NCBI RefSeq assembly: GCF_000349325.1
Contig: NC_020504.1
Coordinates: forward strand, 8,784,326 to 8,848,325
Origin: Streptomyces davaonensis JCM 4913
GTDB taxonomy: Bacteria > Actinomycetota > Actinomycetes > Streptomycetales > Streptomycetaceae
Length of the DNA stretch: 64,000 nt
Reading direction: 5' to 3'
The stretch's first letter is position 1. The number at the start of each line of letters is the position of its first letter. Of the stretch, positions 25,143 to 33,765 are shown piece by piece. The translations under genes and the position numbers were made by a program. The notes under the pieces were generated by a model that was given only the letters and a program-made list of their open reading frames with translations, ran no database searches and was not told the DNA's origin.

Positions 25143-25925
25143 ATGCCCGAACCGTCCGTCCTCGCGTCACTGGTGTCCGCGCTGCGGGAGGGGTCGATCG
25201 AGATCGTCGACCTCACCGCGCCGCTGTCGGCGGCGACCCCGCTGATCCAGCTGCCGTCCGAGTTCGGGCAGACGGCCGCCTTCGAACTCCAGCAGATCAG
25301 CCGGTACGACGGCCGGGGCCCGGCCTGGTACTGGAACAACTTCCGCACCGGCGAACACACCGGCACCCACTTCGACGCCCCGAACCACTGGGTGACCGGC
25401 CGGGATCTCGACGACGTGGCCTCGGTGCCCGTCCGTCGCCTGATCGCACCGGCCGCCGTACTGGACTTCAGCGTCGAGGCGGAACGGGACCCCGACTTCC
25501 TGCTCGAAGTGGACCATGTGAAGGCGTGGGAGGCCGACAACGGCCCCCTCCCCGACGGTGGTTGGCTGCTGTTGCGCACCGGGTGGGACGAACGCGCCCA
25601 GTCGCAGGAGGAGTTCCTGAACGCCGACGACAACGGCCCCCACACGCCCGGCCTGTCCCCGCAGTGCGCGCGCTGGCTGGCCGAGGAGTCCCCGGTGATC
25701 GGTCTTGGCGTGGAGACCGTGGGGACGGACGCCGGACGCGGGCACTCCTTCGAACCCGCCTTCCCCTGTCACTCCTACCTGATGGGCAACGACAAGTACG
25801 GGCTGACCCAGCTCCAGAACCTGGCGCTGCTGCCACCGACGGGCGCCGTCGTGCTCGCGGGACCGCTGCCCATCGTCACCGGGTCGGGGTCACCCGCGCG
25901 GGTGCTGGCGCTGGTGGAGCGCTGA
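25143..25925 (+). CDS. Cyclase-family hydrolase (kynurenine formamidase-like)
   Basis: 260 residues. The metal motif HTGTHFDAP is at residues 72-80, the hallmark of the cyclase/KynB fold; DLTAPLS near the N-terminus and a late GVETVGTDAG complete the pattern. Members hydrolyse N-formylkynurenine, isatin or other amides and lactones. The stop codon overlaps the start of the ThDP-dependent gene (TGATG), so the two are translationally coupled. The pairing suggests a degradative route in which a cyclic or amide substrate is opened and the acid decarboxylated; this is inference. Confidence 0.82.
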   Translation: MPEPSVLASLVSALREGSIEIVDLTAPLSAATPLIQLPSEFGQTAAFELQQISRYDGRGPAWYWNNFRTGEHTGTHFDAPNHWVTGRDLDDVASVPVRRLIAPAAVLDFSVEAERDPDFLLEVDHVKAWEADNGPLPDGGWLLLRTGWDERAQSQEEFLNADDNGPHTPGLSPQCARWLAEESPVIGLGVETVGTDAGRGHSFEPAFPCHSYLMGNDKYGLTQLQNLALLPPTGAVVLAGPLPIVTGSGSPARVLALVER

Positions 25926-27538
25926 TGAAGGTCGCCGAGGCGGTCGGACGGGCGCTGGTGGGGGCCGGCGTCGGGCAGGTCTTCGGGGTGGTCGGATCCG
26001 GGAACTTCCATCTGACCAACGCGATGGTGGCGGCGGGCGCGCGGTTCGTGGCAGCCCGGCACGAGGGCGGCGCGGCGACCATGGCCGACGCGTACGCGCG
26101 CATGAGCGGCACCGTGACGGTGCTCAGCGTGCATCAGGGCCCGGGCCTGACGAACGCCCTGACCGGGATCACCGAGGCCGCCAAGAGCGGTACCCCGCTG
26201 GTCGTCGCGGCGGCGGAGGTGACCGAGCCGCGGTCCAACTTCCATGTGGACCAAGAGGCGTTGGGGCGGGCGGTGGGCGCGGTCCCGATGCAGGTCGCCT
26301 CGGCGCAGGACGCGGTCGGACAGGCGTGCGAGGCAGTACGGCGTGCCCTGCACGAGCGGCGGACCGTGCTGCTCAACCTGCCCCTGGAGGTGCAGACCGC
26401 GGAGGTCCCGGCCGACACGCTGGCGGACGCCGTGTGGCCGCTCCCGAGGGCGGTGGTCGAACCCTCGGCGGCCGATGTCGAAGCCCTCGCGCAGGTGCTC
26501 GCCCGATCCCGGCGGCCGGTGTTCGTGGCGGGACGTGGCGCGCGCTCGCCCGGTGCGCGGGACGCCCTCGAAGCCCTCGCCGAGGACTGCGGGGCACTGC
26601 TGGCCACGTCGGCCGTGGCGCGGGGCCTGTTCCGGGGCAGTCCCTGGTCGCTGGACGTCTCCGGCGGCTTCTCCTCGCCGCTCGCCGCCGAGCTGATCAC
26701 CGGCGCCGACGCCATCGTGGCGTGGGGCTGCACGCTCACCGCCTGGACGACCCGGCACGGCCGGCTGATCGGGCCCGGCGCGACCGTCGTACGGGTCGAC
26801 GACGATCCAGCGGCGCTGGGGGACGTGCTCGGCGATGTGGAGCTCACCGCCAGGCGGGTGCTGGCGGCGAGCGGTGGCGGACGGGAGGGCTACCGCACTC
26901 ACGGGAACGCCGAGGCCCTGGCCGCCCGCGTGCGCCTGCGGGACGTGCCGTACGACGACACGAGCACCCGCGAGCGGATCGACCCCCGCACCCTGAGCAT
27001 CGCGCTCGACGATCTGCTGCCCGCCGAGCGCGTTGTCGCGGTCGACTCCGGCAACTTCATGGGCTACCCGACCATGTATCTCTCGGTCCCGGACGAGCAG
27101 GGCCTCTGCTTCACCCAGGCCTTCCAGTCGATCGGCCTGGGCCTGGCGACCGCGATCGGCGCGGCCCTGGCCCGCCCGGACCGCCTGCCGGTGGCCGCCC
27201 TGGGTGACGGCGGGGCGCTGATGGGGGCGGCGGAACTCGACACGGTCCGTCGCCTGGGCCTGCCGATGGTGGTCGTGGTCTACAACGACGACGCCTATGG
27301 GGCGGAGGTCCACCATTTCGGCGGGCACCCGCTCGATATCGTGCGCTTCCCCGAGACGGACATCGCCGCCGTGGCCCGCGGGTACGGCTTCGAGGCGGTG
27401 ACCGTGCGCACGCGGGCCGACCTGAAGGCGGTTGCGGACTGGCTCGCGGGACCGCGCACGGCACCGCTGCTCGTCGACGCCAAGGTGGTGGCCGAGCGGG
27501 GGAGCTGGTGGCTGGAGGAGGCCTTCCGCGGCCACTGA
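25925..27538 (+). CDS. Thiamine-diphosphate-dependent enzyme (decarboxylase/acetolactate-synthase-like)
   Basis: 537 residues, coupled to the cyclase gene by a TGATG overlap. All three ThDP-enzyme domains are present: Pyr domain with catalytic Glu (E47 in AARHEGG), a central Rossmann-like domain, and PP domain with GDGG at 427-430 and VVYNDDAYG about 28 residues later. It lacks the fused partners of IlvB and has no regulatory subunit gene nearby, and resembles benzoylformate decarboxylase and other 2-oxoacid decarboxylases. Substrate not inferable; the neighbouring cyclase points to an aromatic or alpha-keto acid made by ring opening. Confidence 0.85.
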   Translation: MKVAEAVGRALVGAGVGQVFGVVGSGNFHLTNAMVAAGARFVAARHEGGAATMADAYARMSGTVTVLSVHQGPGLTNALTGITEAAKSGTPLVVAAAEVTEPRSNFHVDQEALGRAVGAVPMQVASAQDAVGQACEAVRRALHERRTVLLNLPLEVQTAEVPADTLADAVWPLPRAVVEPSAADVEALAQVLARSRRPVFVAGRGARSPGARDALEALAEDCGALLATSAVARGLFRGSPWSLDVSGGFSSPLAAELITGADAIVAWGCTLTAWTTRHGRLIGPGATVVRVDDDPAALGDVLGDVELTARRVLAASGGGREGYRTHGNAEALAARVRLRDVPYDDTSTRERIDPRTLSIALDDLLPAERVVAVDSGNFMGYPTMYLSVPDEQGLCFTQAFQSIGLGLATAIGAALARPDRLPVAALGDGGALMGAAELDTVRRLGLPMVVVVYNDDAYGAEVHHFGGHPLDIVRFPETDIAAVARGYGFEAVTVRTRADLKAVADWLAGPRTAPLLVDAKVVAERGSWWLEEAFRGH

Positions 27539-27560
27539 GCCACCAGCTCCGCGTTTCCCC

Positions 27561-28211
27561 TTACGCGGCGAGGCGCTCGGCCAGGCTCTTCGCCTTGCTG
27601 TCGGCCGCCTGGAGGGCCTGCTCACGGGAGGACTCGAAGAGCGGGATCAGCTCGGTCATGGCCGGGTTGTGCGGGGCCATGGTGAGCTCCGGGACGATGA
27701 AGTCGAGGTCGAGCCCCATCGAGTCCGCGAAGACCGCGCGCAGGTAGTTCTGCACGTACTCGAAGCCCTCCCGCGGCGTGCCCGGCGCGTAGGAGCCGCC
27801 GCGGCTGGCCACGACGGTGATGGGGGTGCCCTTGGCGGAAGGGGTCTCGCCCGCGGTGCGCCCGAAGAGGATCACGTTGTCGAGCCACGCCTTGAGGGTG
27901 GACGGGATCGTGAAGTTGTACATCGGCGCGCCGATCAGTACGGCGTCCGCGCCCTCCAGCTCCTCGATCAGCCGCAGGCGCGCGGCAAACGCGGCCGCCT
28001 GCTCGGGCGTGTGGTCCGAGGGATCGGCGAACCCGGCGGTGTGGGCGTCGGCGTTCAGGTGCGGCACCGGTTCCGCGGACAGATCGCGGTAGATCACCGT
28101 GCCCTCCGGGTGCTGCTCCTGCCAGGCGGCCCGGAACGCCTCGGTCACGGCCCGCGAGGAGGAGGCCGCGGTGGGGAAGACGGACGAGTCGATGTGCAGA
28201 AGGGTGGCCAT
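27561..28211 (-). CDS. azoR: FMN-dependent NADH:quinone oxidoreductase/azoreductase (AzoR-like)
   Basis: 216 residues from the ATG at 28211. It starts MATLLHIDSSVFP with the flavodoxin-like fold (S-S-R-A-V-T FMN loop), then GAPMYNFTIPSTLKAWLDNV and ASRGGSYAPG, which are the FMN-contacting motifs of AzoR. It reduces quinones, azo dyes or nitro groups in the cytoplasm. It is divergent from an HxlR-type regulator with a Cys at position 12, the usual arrangement in which electrophiles or quinones induce the reductase. Confidence 0.88.
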   Translation of the reverse strand: MATLLHIDSSVFPTAASSSRAVTEAFRAAWQEQHPEGTVIYRDLSAEPVPHLNADAHTAGFADPSDHTPEQAAAFAARLRLIEELEGADAVLIGAPMYNFTIPSTLKAWLDNVILFGRTAGETPSAKGTPITVVASRGGSYAPGTPREGFEYVQNYLRAVFADSMGLDLDFIVPELTMAPHNPAMTELIPLFESSREQALQAADSKAKSLAERLAA

Positions 28212-28244
28212 GGGGATCTCCAAAGAGTGAGCTGCTTGAAATCC

Positions 28245-28275
28245 GTACTCAACTATGGATATCACATGGACTTAC
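28245..28275. promoter_or_regulatory. HxlR operator region
   Basis: The A/T-rich gap between azoR and the HxlR-type gene carries GTACTC at 28245-28250 and GACTTAC at 28269-28275, an imperfect inverted pair around a GGATATC core. HxlR-type dimers bind such GTA-rich arms. The ends pair but the interior does not, so the exact half-sites are uncertain. Confidence 0.4.
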
Positions 28276-28316
28276 TTTTTTTCACCCCCTGGGGATGGCG
28301 CGGGTACCCTTGGGGT

Positions 28317-28667
28317 ATGGCGGTAGAGGAGATGCACGACGCATCGGCATGCAAACAGGTGGACGGCGGCATCAGCCGCGTCTTCCAGCTGCTCGGGAAG
28401 CGGTGGACCGGCCCGATCGTGGCCGTGCTGGTGGGGCAGCCCGCGCACTTCACCGAGCTGCGCAAGGCGATCCCCGGCATCAGCGAGCGCATGCTCTCCG
28501 ACCGGCTGACCGAGCTGGGCGCCGCGGGACTGGTGCTGCGCGAGGTCGACGAGGGGCCGCCGCTGCGGGTCTCGTACCGGCTGACGGAGGCCGGGGCCGC
28601 CCTGGAGCCCGCGCTGAAGGAACTCGGCGCCTGGGCGAAGACGTATCTGCCGGAGGGGCCTTGCTAG
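28317..28667 (+). CDS. HxlR-family transcriptional regulator
   Basis: 116 residues from the ATG at 28317. Typical HxlR winged helix: GGISRVFQLLGKRWTGPIVAVL, FTELRKAIPGISERMLSDRLTELGAAGLV, and wing RVSYRLTEAGAAL. Cys 12 (ASACKQ) sits where the redox-active Cys of HypR-type relatives is found, and a second Cys is the last residue; both could be sensor thiols. It is divergent from azoR and probably regulates it and itself. A hairpin (28682-28710) follows 15 bp after the stop. Confidence 0.87.
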   Translation: MAVEEMHDASACKQVDGGISRVFQLLGKRWTGPIVAVLVGQPAHFTELRKAIPGISERMLSDRLTELGAAGLVLREVDEGPPLRVSYRLTEAGAALEPALKELGAWAKTYLPEGPC

Positions 28668-28681
28668 CGGGCCGCCGAGGT

Positions 28682-28710
28682 GGTGCGCCCGGCCTTGAGC
28701 CAGGCGCACC
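28682..28710 (+). terminator. Hairpin after the HxlR gene
   Basis: GGTGCGCC at 28682-28689 pairs with GGCGCACC at 28703-28710 (8-bp stem, 13-nt loop). It lies 15 bp after the HxlR stop codon and 81 bp before the convergent BNR gene, and may serve both. Confidence 0.5.
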
Positions 28711-28790
28711 CTCCCGGGACGGCTACGGCCGGCAGACGATGTCCGTACCGCACACGCCCGGAGTGCTGCTCATTCGACTGACCGGCTGAT

Positions 28791-31010
28791 TCAGCTCACC
28801 TTCAGCTCGTAGAAGCCGCGCCCGAAGGTCGCCGCAACCAGCCGCTGGTGCCCGGCGTCGTACTCGATGTCGTCCACCGGCACCGCGGGCATGCCGCGAC
28901 CGAGACGCAGCCAGTGGCCGCCGCCCTTGAAGCTCGCGAACACACCCTGGTCGGTGCCGATGTACAGGGCGCCGCCCCGGGCCACCACGAGGTCGTTGGC
29001 GGGGGCCGACGGGAGGTTCCCGGAGAGGTTCCGCCAGTGCGCGCCGCCGTCGGTGCTGCCGTAGACGTGGGGGAGCGGGGAGCCGGAGCGGTAGCCGGAG
29101 TGGGTGGTGAAGACCCGGTCGGGGTTCTTCGGGTCCACGACCACCCGGGTCACCCAGGGGCGGCCCTCGGCGAGCTTCGTCCAGGTCGCCCCGAGGTCCT
29201 TGGTGACCCAGACCCGGCCGTCGTCCGTGCCGACGTAGACCGTGCGGCCGTCGGAGGCGGGGGCGACGGAGGTGATGGTGCCGAAGTTGGTGTAGATCGG
29301 GTCCGCGCCCGGTCCGCCGGTCAGGTCAGGGCTGATGGGCTGCCAGGTGACGCCCCCGTCAGTGGAGCGGTTGAGCACCTCGGAGCCGTAGTAGAGGACC
29401 TTCGGGTCGCTCGGGTCGTGGACGACCGGGGTGAACCAGTTGCGGCGCTTGAACGTCGTGGCGTCCGCGAAGTACGTGAGGGTGTCGCCGCCATCGGTGG
29501 AGCGGAAGCAATTGCCGTACTGGTAGCAGGCGATGACCTTGTTCACGTCGGTCGGGTCGATGACGTTCTCCTCGCCGTCACCGCCGAGGTATTCGTTGAA
29601 CCCGTCCCCGCCCCAGGAGCGCAGCGAGCCGTTGTCCTGGGCGCCGCCCGAGATCCGGGTGACGTCCTTCGGGCTGATCGCGGCGCTGTAGAGCTGGGTG
29701 TACGGCTCGTGCCGGGCCTTGACCCAGCCGCCGTCGCCGTCGGAGTCGGAGCGGTACACGCCGCCGTCGTTGCCGAGGTAGACCCGGCCCGGCCGACGCG
29801 GGTCCCACACCATGGCGTGATGGTCGACATGGATGCTGGTGGCGTCCGCGGTCCAGGTGTCGCCGCCGTCCTTGGTGGTGAGCAGGGCGACGCCGGCCAC
29901 ATGCGCGTGCTCGGAGTTCCTGGGGTCGATCCACACCTTGCCGAACCACCAGCCGAAACTGGACTGGGAGGCCGTCAGATCGGCGTTGGCCGGGGTGCGG
30001 TTCCAGGAGTCGCCGCCGTCGGAGGAGGCGTAGAAGCCCTCGAAGGGGCCGCTCGCCTTGTTGACGATCGCGTAGGCCTTGTCGCCCGCCACCGCGAGGC
30101 CGATACGGCCCACGTCCGGTCCCGCGGCGGGCAGTCCGCCGCCGAGGCGCTCCCAGGTCGCGCCGTCGTCGTCGCTGCGGAAGACGCCCGAGCCGACCCC
30201 GCCGTACGTCCGCAGGTCCGGGCGTCTGCGGTGGTCCCACAGGACGGCGTAGAGCCGGTTGCCGTCCTTGACGATCTCGGTGGCGCCGGTGAACTCGTTC
30301 GCGCCCGCGAGGATCCGCTCCCAGGTCGCGCCGCCGTCCTCGGAGCGGTAGACGCCCCGGTCGCCGCCGCCGTTGTAGAGCGAACCGGCCGCCGCGACAT
30401 ACAGGCGGCGCGGGTTCGCCGGGTCGACGGTGATGGCGCTGATCGCGCCGGAGTCGCGCAGCCCGAGCGGCTGCCAGCTCCGGCCGCCGTCCTTGCTGCG
30501 GTACAGGCCCGTCCCCTCGTAGGTGATGCTGCCGCCGCCCGGGTTGGGCTCGCCGGTGCCCACGTACAGCGTGCCGTCGGGGGCGGTCGCCACCGCGCCC
30601 ATGGCCTGGGTCCAGCTGTCCGGCCACACCGAGTGGAAGGTCTGCCCGGCGTCGATGCTGCGCCACAGACCGCCGCTCGCGGCCGCCGCGTACAACGTGT
30701 CCGCGCGCTTCGGGTCGAGCGCGAGGGAGACGATCCGGCCACCGATGTTGGTCGGGCCGACGCTCTTCCAGCGGCCGCCGACGGTGGGCAGTTCACGCGC
30801 CTCGGCCGCGGCGAGGTCATGGGCGTGCCGGGGTATCGACTCGCCCGGCAGGGTCTTCTGGAGGTAGCGGTACTCCGCCGGCGCGGCCGGACCCCGGACC
30901 GGCCGGTAGACATCGGTGGGCGGGGGCGGTGGTGCCGCCGACGCGGGCGCCGCGAGCAGGGCGGCTCCGGTGATGCTGGCGAGCACGAGCGACAGCAGAC
31001 CTCTGCCCAT
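28791..31010 (-). CDS. Secreted BNR/VPS10-type beta-propeller protein
   Basis: 739 residues from the ATG at 31010. A signal peptide (about 1-26) ends in ASAAPPPP. The rest is repeated beta-propeller blades with Asp-box motifs S-x-D-G-G-x-x-W (for example YRSKDGGRSWQPL, YRSEDGGATWERI, FRSDDDGATWERL, STDGGDTLTYF, NRSTDGGVTWQPI, GSTDGGAHWRNL), at least a dozen across the length. This matches the sortilin/xyloglucanase-like (GH74-like) fold. Many such Streptomyces proteins have no proven activity; glycoside binding or hydrolysis is possible. It has a long leader (31011-31287) shared with the divergent FemAB-like gene. Confidence 0.75.
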   Translation of the reverse strand: MGRGLLSLVLASITGAALLAAPASAAPPPPPTDVYRPVRGPAAPAEYRYLQKTLPGESIPRHAHDLAAAEARELPTVGGRWKSVGPTNIGGRIVSLALDPKRADTLYAAAASGGLWRSIDAGQTFHSVWPDSWTQAMGAVATAPDGTLYVGTGEPNPGGGSITYEGTGLYRSKDGGRSWQPLGLRDSGAISAITVDPANPRRLYVAAAGSLYNGGGDRGVYRSEDGGATWERILAGANEFTGATEIVKDGNRLYAVLWDHRRRPDLRTYGGVGSGVFRSDDDGATWERLGGGLPAAGPDVGRIGLAVAGDKAYAIVNKASGPFEGFYASSDGGDSWNRTPANADLTASQSSFGWWFGKVWIDPRNSEHAHVAGVALLTTKDGGDTWTADATSIHVDHHAMVWDPRRPGRVYLGNDGGVYRSDSDGDGGWVKARHEPYTQLYSAAISPKDVTRISGGAQDNGSLRSWGGDGFNEYLGGDGEENVIDPTDVNKVIACYQYGNCFRSTDGGDTLTYFADATTFKRRNWFTPVVHDPSDPKVLYYGSEVLNRSTDGGVTWQPISPDLTGGPGADPIYTNFGTITSVAPASDGRTVYVGTDDGRVWVTKDLGATWTKLAEGRPWVTRVVVDPKNPDRVFTTHSGYRSGSPLPHVYGSTDGGAHWRNLSGNLPSAPANDLVVARGGALYIGTDQGVFASFKGGGHWLRLGRGMPAVPVDDIEYDAGHQRLVAATFGRGFYELKVS

Positions 31011-31287
31011 GAAAACCCCTTCGTGGTCATGGCCGTGACAAACCTGAACGACGGTACGTGAGAGGTGAGTTGAGCAGAAGGGTGCCGTCGGACACTCCCG
31101 GGGCGGACGGCCGGGGGCCATCCGAAACATGCCGTTCCTTTACGAGCGACGGTCTTGACAGGCTGCGTGCGGTTTCGCCACGTTTGATCCCTGTCGGACT
31201 GCTCCGATCTCGGTCGGACGGACGGCACCGGAGGGGAATGACGCGGACCACGCGTCACCGGGGGGAAAGTGGGGGGAGCGGTCGCCC

Positions 31288-32397
31288 ATGCGATCCACCA
31301 GCAGCACCGACACGGACATCACCGTCCACAGACCCGGCGAGCTGAGCGCCCCGCTGCGCGCGGCCTGGCACCGGTCCATGGACGAGTCACCGGAGTACGC
31401 CAACCCGTTCCTGTCACCGGAGTTCGCCGCCGGAGTCGGCCGGCACCGGGGCGGGGTCCAGATCGGCGTGCTGCACGAACACGGCGAGCCCGTCGGCTTT
31501 TTACCGTACGAGCGCAATCTCCTGGGCGTCGGCCGGGCCATCGGACTCGGTCTCTCCGACCGCCAGGCCCTGGTGCACCGGCCCGGGATCATCTGGGACA
31601 CAGAGGAGCTGCTGCGCGGCTGCGGGCTCGCCAGCTTCGAGTTCGATCATCTCGTCGAGGAGCAGAAGCCGTTCGGACGGTACGTCACCGGCATGTTCGC
31701 CTCGCCGGTGATCGACCTGGAGCCGGGCGACGGCGACTATCCGGCGTGGCTGCGGGCCACCTACCCGGGGCAGGCCAAGACCACGCTGAAGAAGGAACGC
31801 CGACTGGCGCGCGACATCGGCGAGGTGCGGTTCGTCTTCGACGAGCGGGACCCGCAGATGCTGCACCGGCTCATGGAGTGGAAGTCCGCCCAGTACCGCA
31901 GGACCGGACGCATGGACCGGTTCGCCCGGCCCTGGATCGTCGACCTGGTGGGCGACCTGTTCCGGCTGCGCGAGGAGCACTTCACCGGAGTGCTCAGTGT
32001 GTTGTACGCCGGGGAGCGTCCGGTGGCCGCGCACTTCGGGCCGCGCTCGCGGACCGTCCTCGCGGCCTGGTTCACCGCCTACGACCCGGAGTTCCACTAC
32101 TACTCGCCGGGCCTGATGATGCACCTGCGCACCGCCGAGGCGGCGGCCCGGCACGGGGTGCGGCTGATCGACCTCGGGCGCGGTGACAAGGAGTACAAGG
32201 ACTGGCTCAAGACACGTGAGCTGCGGGTGGGCGAGGGCTTCGCGACCCGGCCCCATCCCGTGGCGGCGGCGCATCGGATGTGGCGCAGACCCGTGCGCGG
32301 GCTGCGCAACACCGTCCTCGCCCACCCCGGGCTGCGGGAACCGGCCGACCGGCTGCTGAAGACGGTCGGCGCGCTGCGCTCCGCGCGCAGCCACTGA
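31288..32397 (+). CDS. FemAB/CelD-like GNAT acyltransferase
   Basis: 369 residues. The C-terminal half matches the Acetyltransf_6/BioF2-like fold: TTLKKERRLARDIGEVRF, SVLYAGERPVAAHFGPRS, YDPEFHYYSPGLMMHLRTAEAAARHGVRLIDLGRGDKEYKDWLKTRE. Such enzymes add an acyl or aminoacyl group to a sugar or peptidoglycan precursor. It is followed by a frameshifted DegT-type aminotransferase 131 bp downstream, a pairing that suggests modification of an amino sugar in cell wall or exopolysaccharide synthesis. No glycosyltransferase is nearby. Start chosen as the ATG after GGGGGGAGCGG. Confidence 0.8.
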   Translation: MRSTSSTDTDITVHRPGELSAPLRAAWHRSMDESPEYANPFLSPEFAAGVGRHRGGVQIGVLHEHGEPVGFLPYERNLLGVGRAIGLGLSDRQALVHRPGIIWDTEELLRGCGLASFEFDHLVEEQKPFGRYVTGMFASPVIDLEPGDGDYPAWLRATYPGQAKTTLKKERRLARDIGEVRFVFDERDPQMLHRLMEWKSAQYRRTGRMDRFARPWIVDLVGDLFRLREEHFTGVLSVLYAGERPVAAHFGPRSRTVLAAWFTAYDPEFHYYSPGLMMHLRTAEAAARHGVRLIDLGRGDKEYKDWLKTRELRVGEGFATRPHPVAAAHRMWRRPVRGLRNTVLAHPGLREPADRLLKTVGALRSARSH

Positions 32398-32528
32398 GCC
32401 TTTCCTTCCTTCACGTCCGCGCCATGCCACCCATGGCAACGACGGCCCGCCGAGCCGCAAGGCTCACGGCTCCGATCGGCGCGCGCCACCGTGCCGCGTC
32501 CGTCCCACCCTCGACGGAAGAAGTGACG

Positions 32529-33757
32529 ATGCCGTACGGATCGCGGCTCGCCGCGACGATGAAGCGGCGGCTCGGACGCGAATGCGTCTACACGCCCTCG
32601 GCGCGGCTGGCCCTCTACCTGGCGCTGCGGCGCTGGTGCAGGCCCGGCGCCCGGGTGCTGATGTCGCCGGTGAACGACGACGTGATCCTCTTCGTCGTCC
32701 TGGCGGCCGGCTGCCGCCCGGTGCAGGCCCCCGTCTCCCCGTGGGACGGCAACATCGACGTGGCCGCCGTACCCGAGTCGACCTGGCGCACCATCGACGC
32801 CGTCCTGACCACCAACCTCTACGGACTGCCCGACCGGGTGCCCGAACTGCGCCGCCGCTGCGACCAGTTGGGGATTCCGCTGATCGAGGACGCGGCCCAC
32901 GCCATCGGCAGCCACGTGGCCGGGCAGCCGATCGGGACCTTCGGGACCGCCGCCGCCTTCAGCCTCTCCAAGCACGTCGCCGCCACGGCCGGGGGCTTCC
33001 TCGCCGTCGAGGACGCCCGCACGCGGCGCGAGCTGGAGCTGCTGCGCGACGACCTCCTCACGCCGCGCCGACTGCGCGACGACCTGAACGTGACCCTGCG
33101 CCCACTGGCCCGCTCCACCGTCCGCACCCTGCGTCTGGTCCGTCCGGTGTGGCGCACTTTGCAGCGCCTCGGCCTGCTGGAGCGCGACGAGTTCCGGATG
33201 GACCTGCACGCCCCCCTGCTGACCGCCTCCGCCCGCTCCGCGCCCAGCCTCACCGCCTACGAACCCTGGGTCCGCGTCGACCTGCACGGCTTCCGCATCC
33301 GCCACGGCGCCCTGGTCCGCGGCCAGATCGAGCTCCGCATGTCCCGCCTGGAAGAGGACCTCGCCCGCCGCCGCGCCGGAGTCGCCCTGCTCTCCGGCAC
33401 CGCCTGGGCCTCCGCCGCCCTGCGCGAACGGGCCCTCCACGACGGCCCGTTGCCGCTGTTCCGGGTCCCGCTCCTGGTGAACGACCGCGACGCCCTCCTG
33501 GACCGCATGGTCGACCACGGCATGGTCTGCGGCTACGTCTACGACCCACCGCTCGACGACTACGCGGGCGCCGAGTTCGTCGAACCCTCCCCGACCCCTG
33601 GGCGGCTCGCTGGTTCGCCTCCCACGTCCTGCCCGCCGACCCGCTCCTGGCCCGCCGCATGACCGGCGCGCTCACCAAGGAACGGGCGACGACCGCACGG
33701 CCCTCGTACCCCGCCGCCGTCAAGGACGCCAATCCGCCGGCGCCCTTGGGGCAGTAG
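32529..33757 (+). pseudogene. DegT/DnrJ/EryC1-type aminotransferase, frameshifted near the C-terminus
   Basis: From the ATG at 32529 the frame gives 377 residues and a stop at 33660-33662, but its last 25 residues are out of keeping with the family. A C run at 33589-33592 has four bases; one more C would keep the frame and read SPDPWAARWFASHVL and then a natural C-terminus to the stop at 33755-33757 (409 residues). PLP lysine is in AAFSLSKHVAATAGG, with LIEDAAHAIGSH upstream. It should aminate a keto-sugar. It could be a real frameshift or a sequencing error. Confidence 0.75.
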
Positions 33758-33765
33758 AGCCGCGG

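Noticed and set aside
29578..30666. Minus-strand frames within the BNR gene, read in other phases
   Set aside because: They run in shifted frames of the propeller gene and are Arg/Gly-rich with no start context; the Asp-box frame is the real one.
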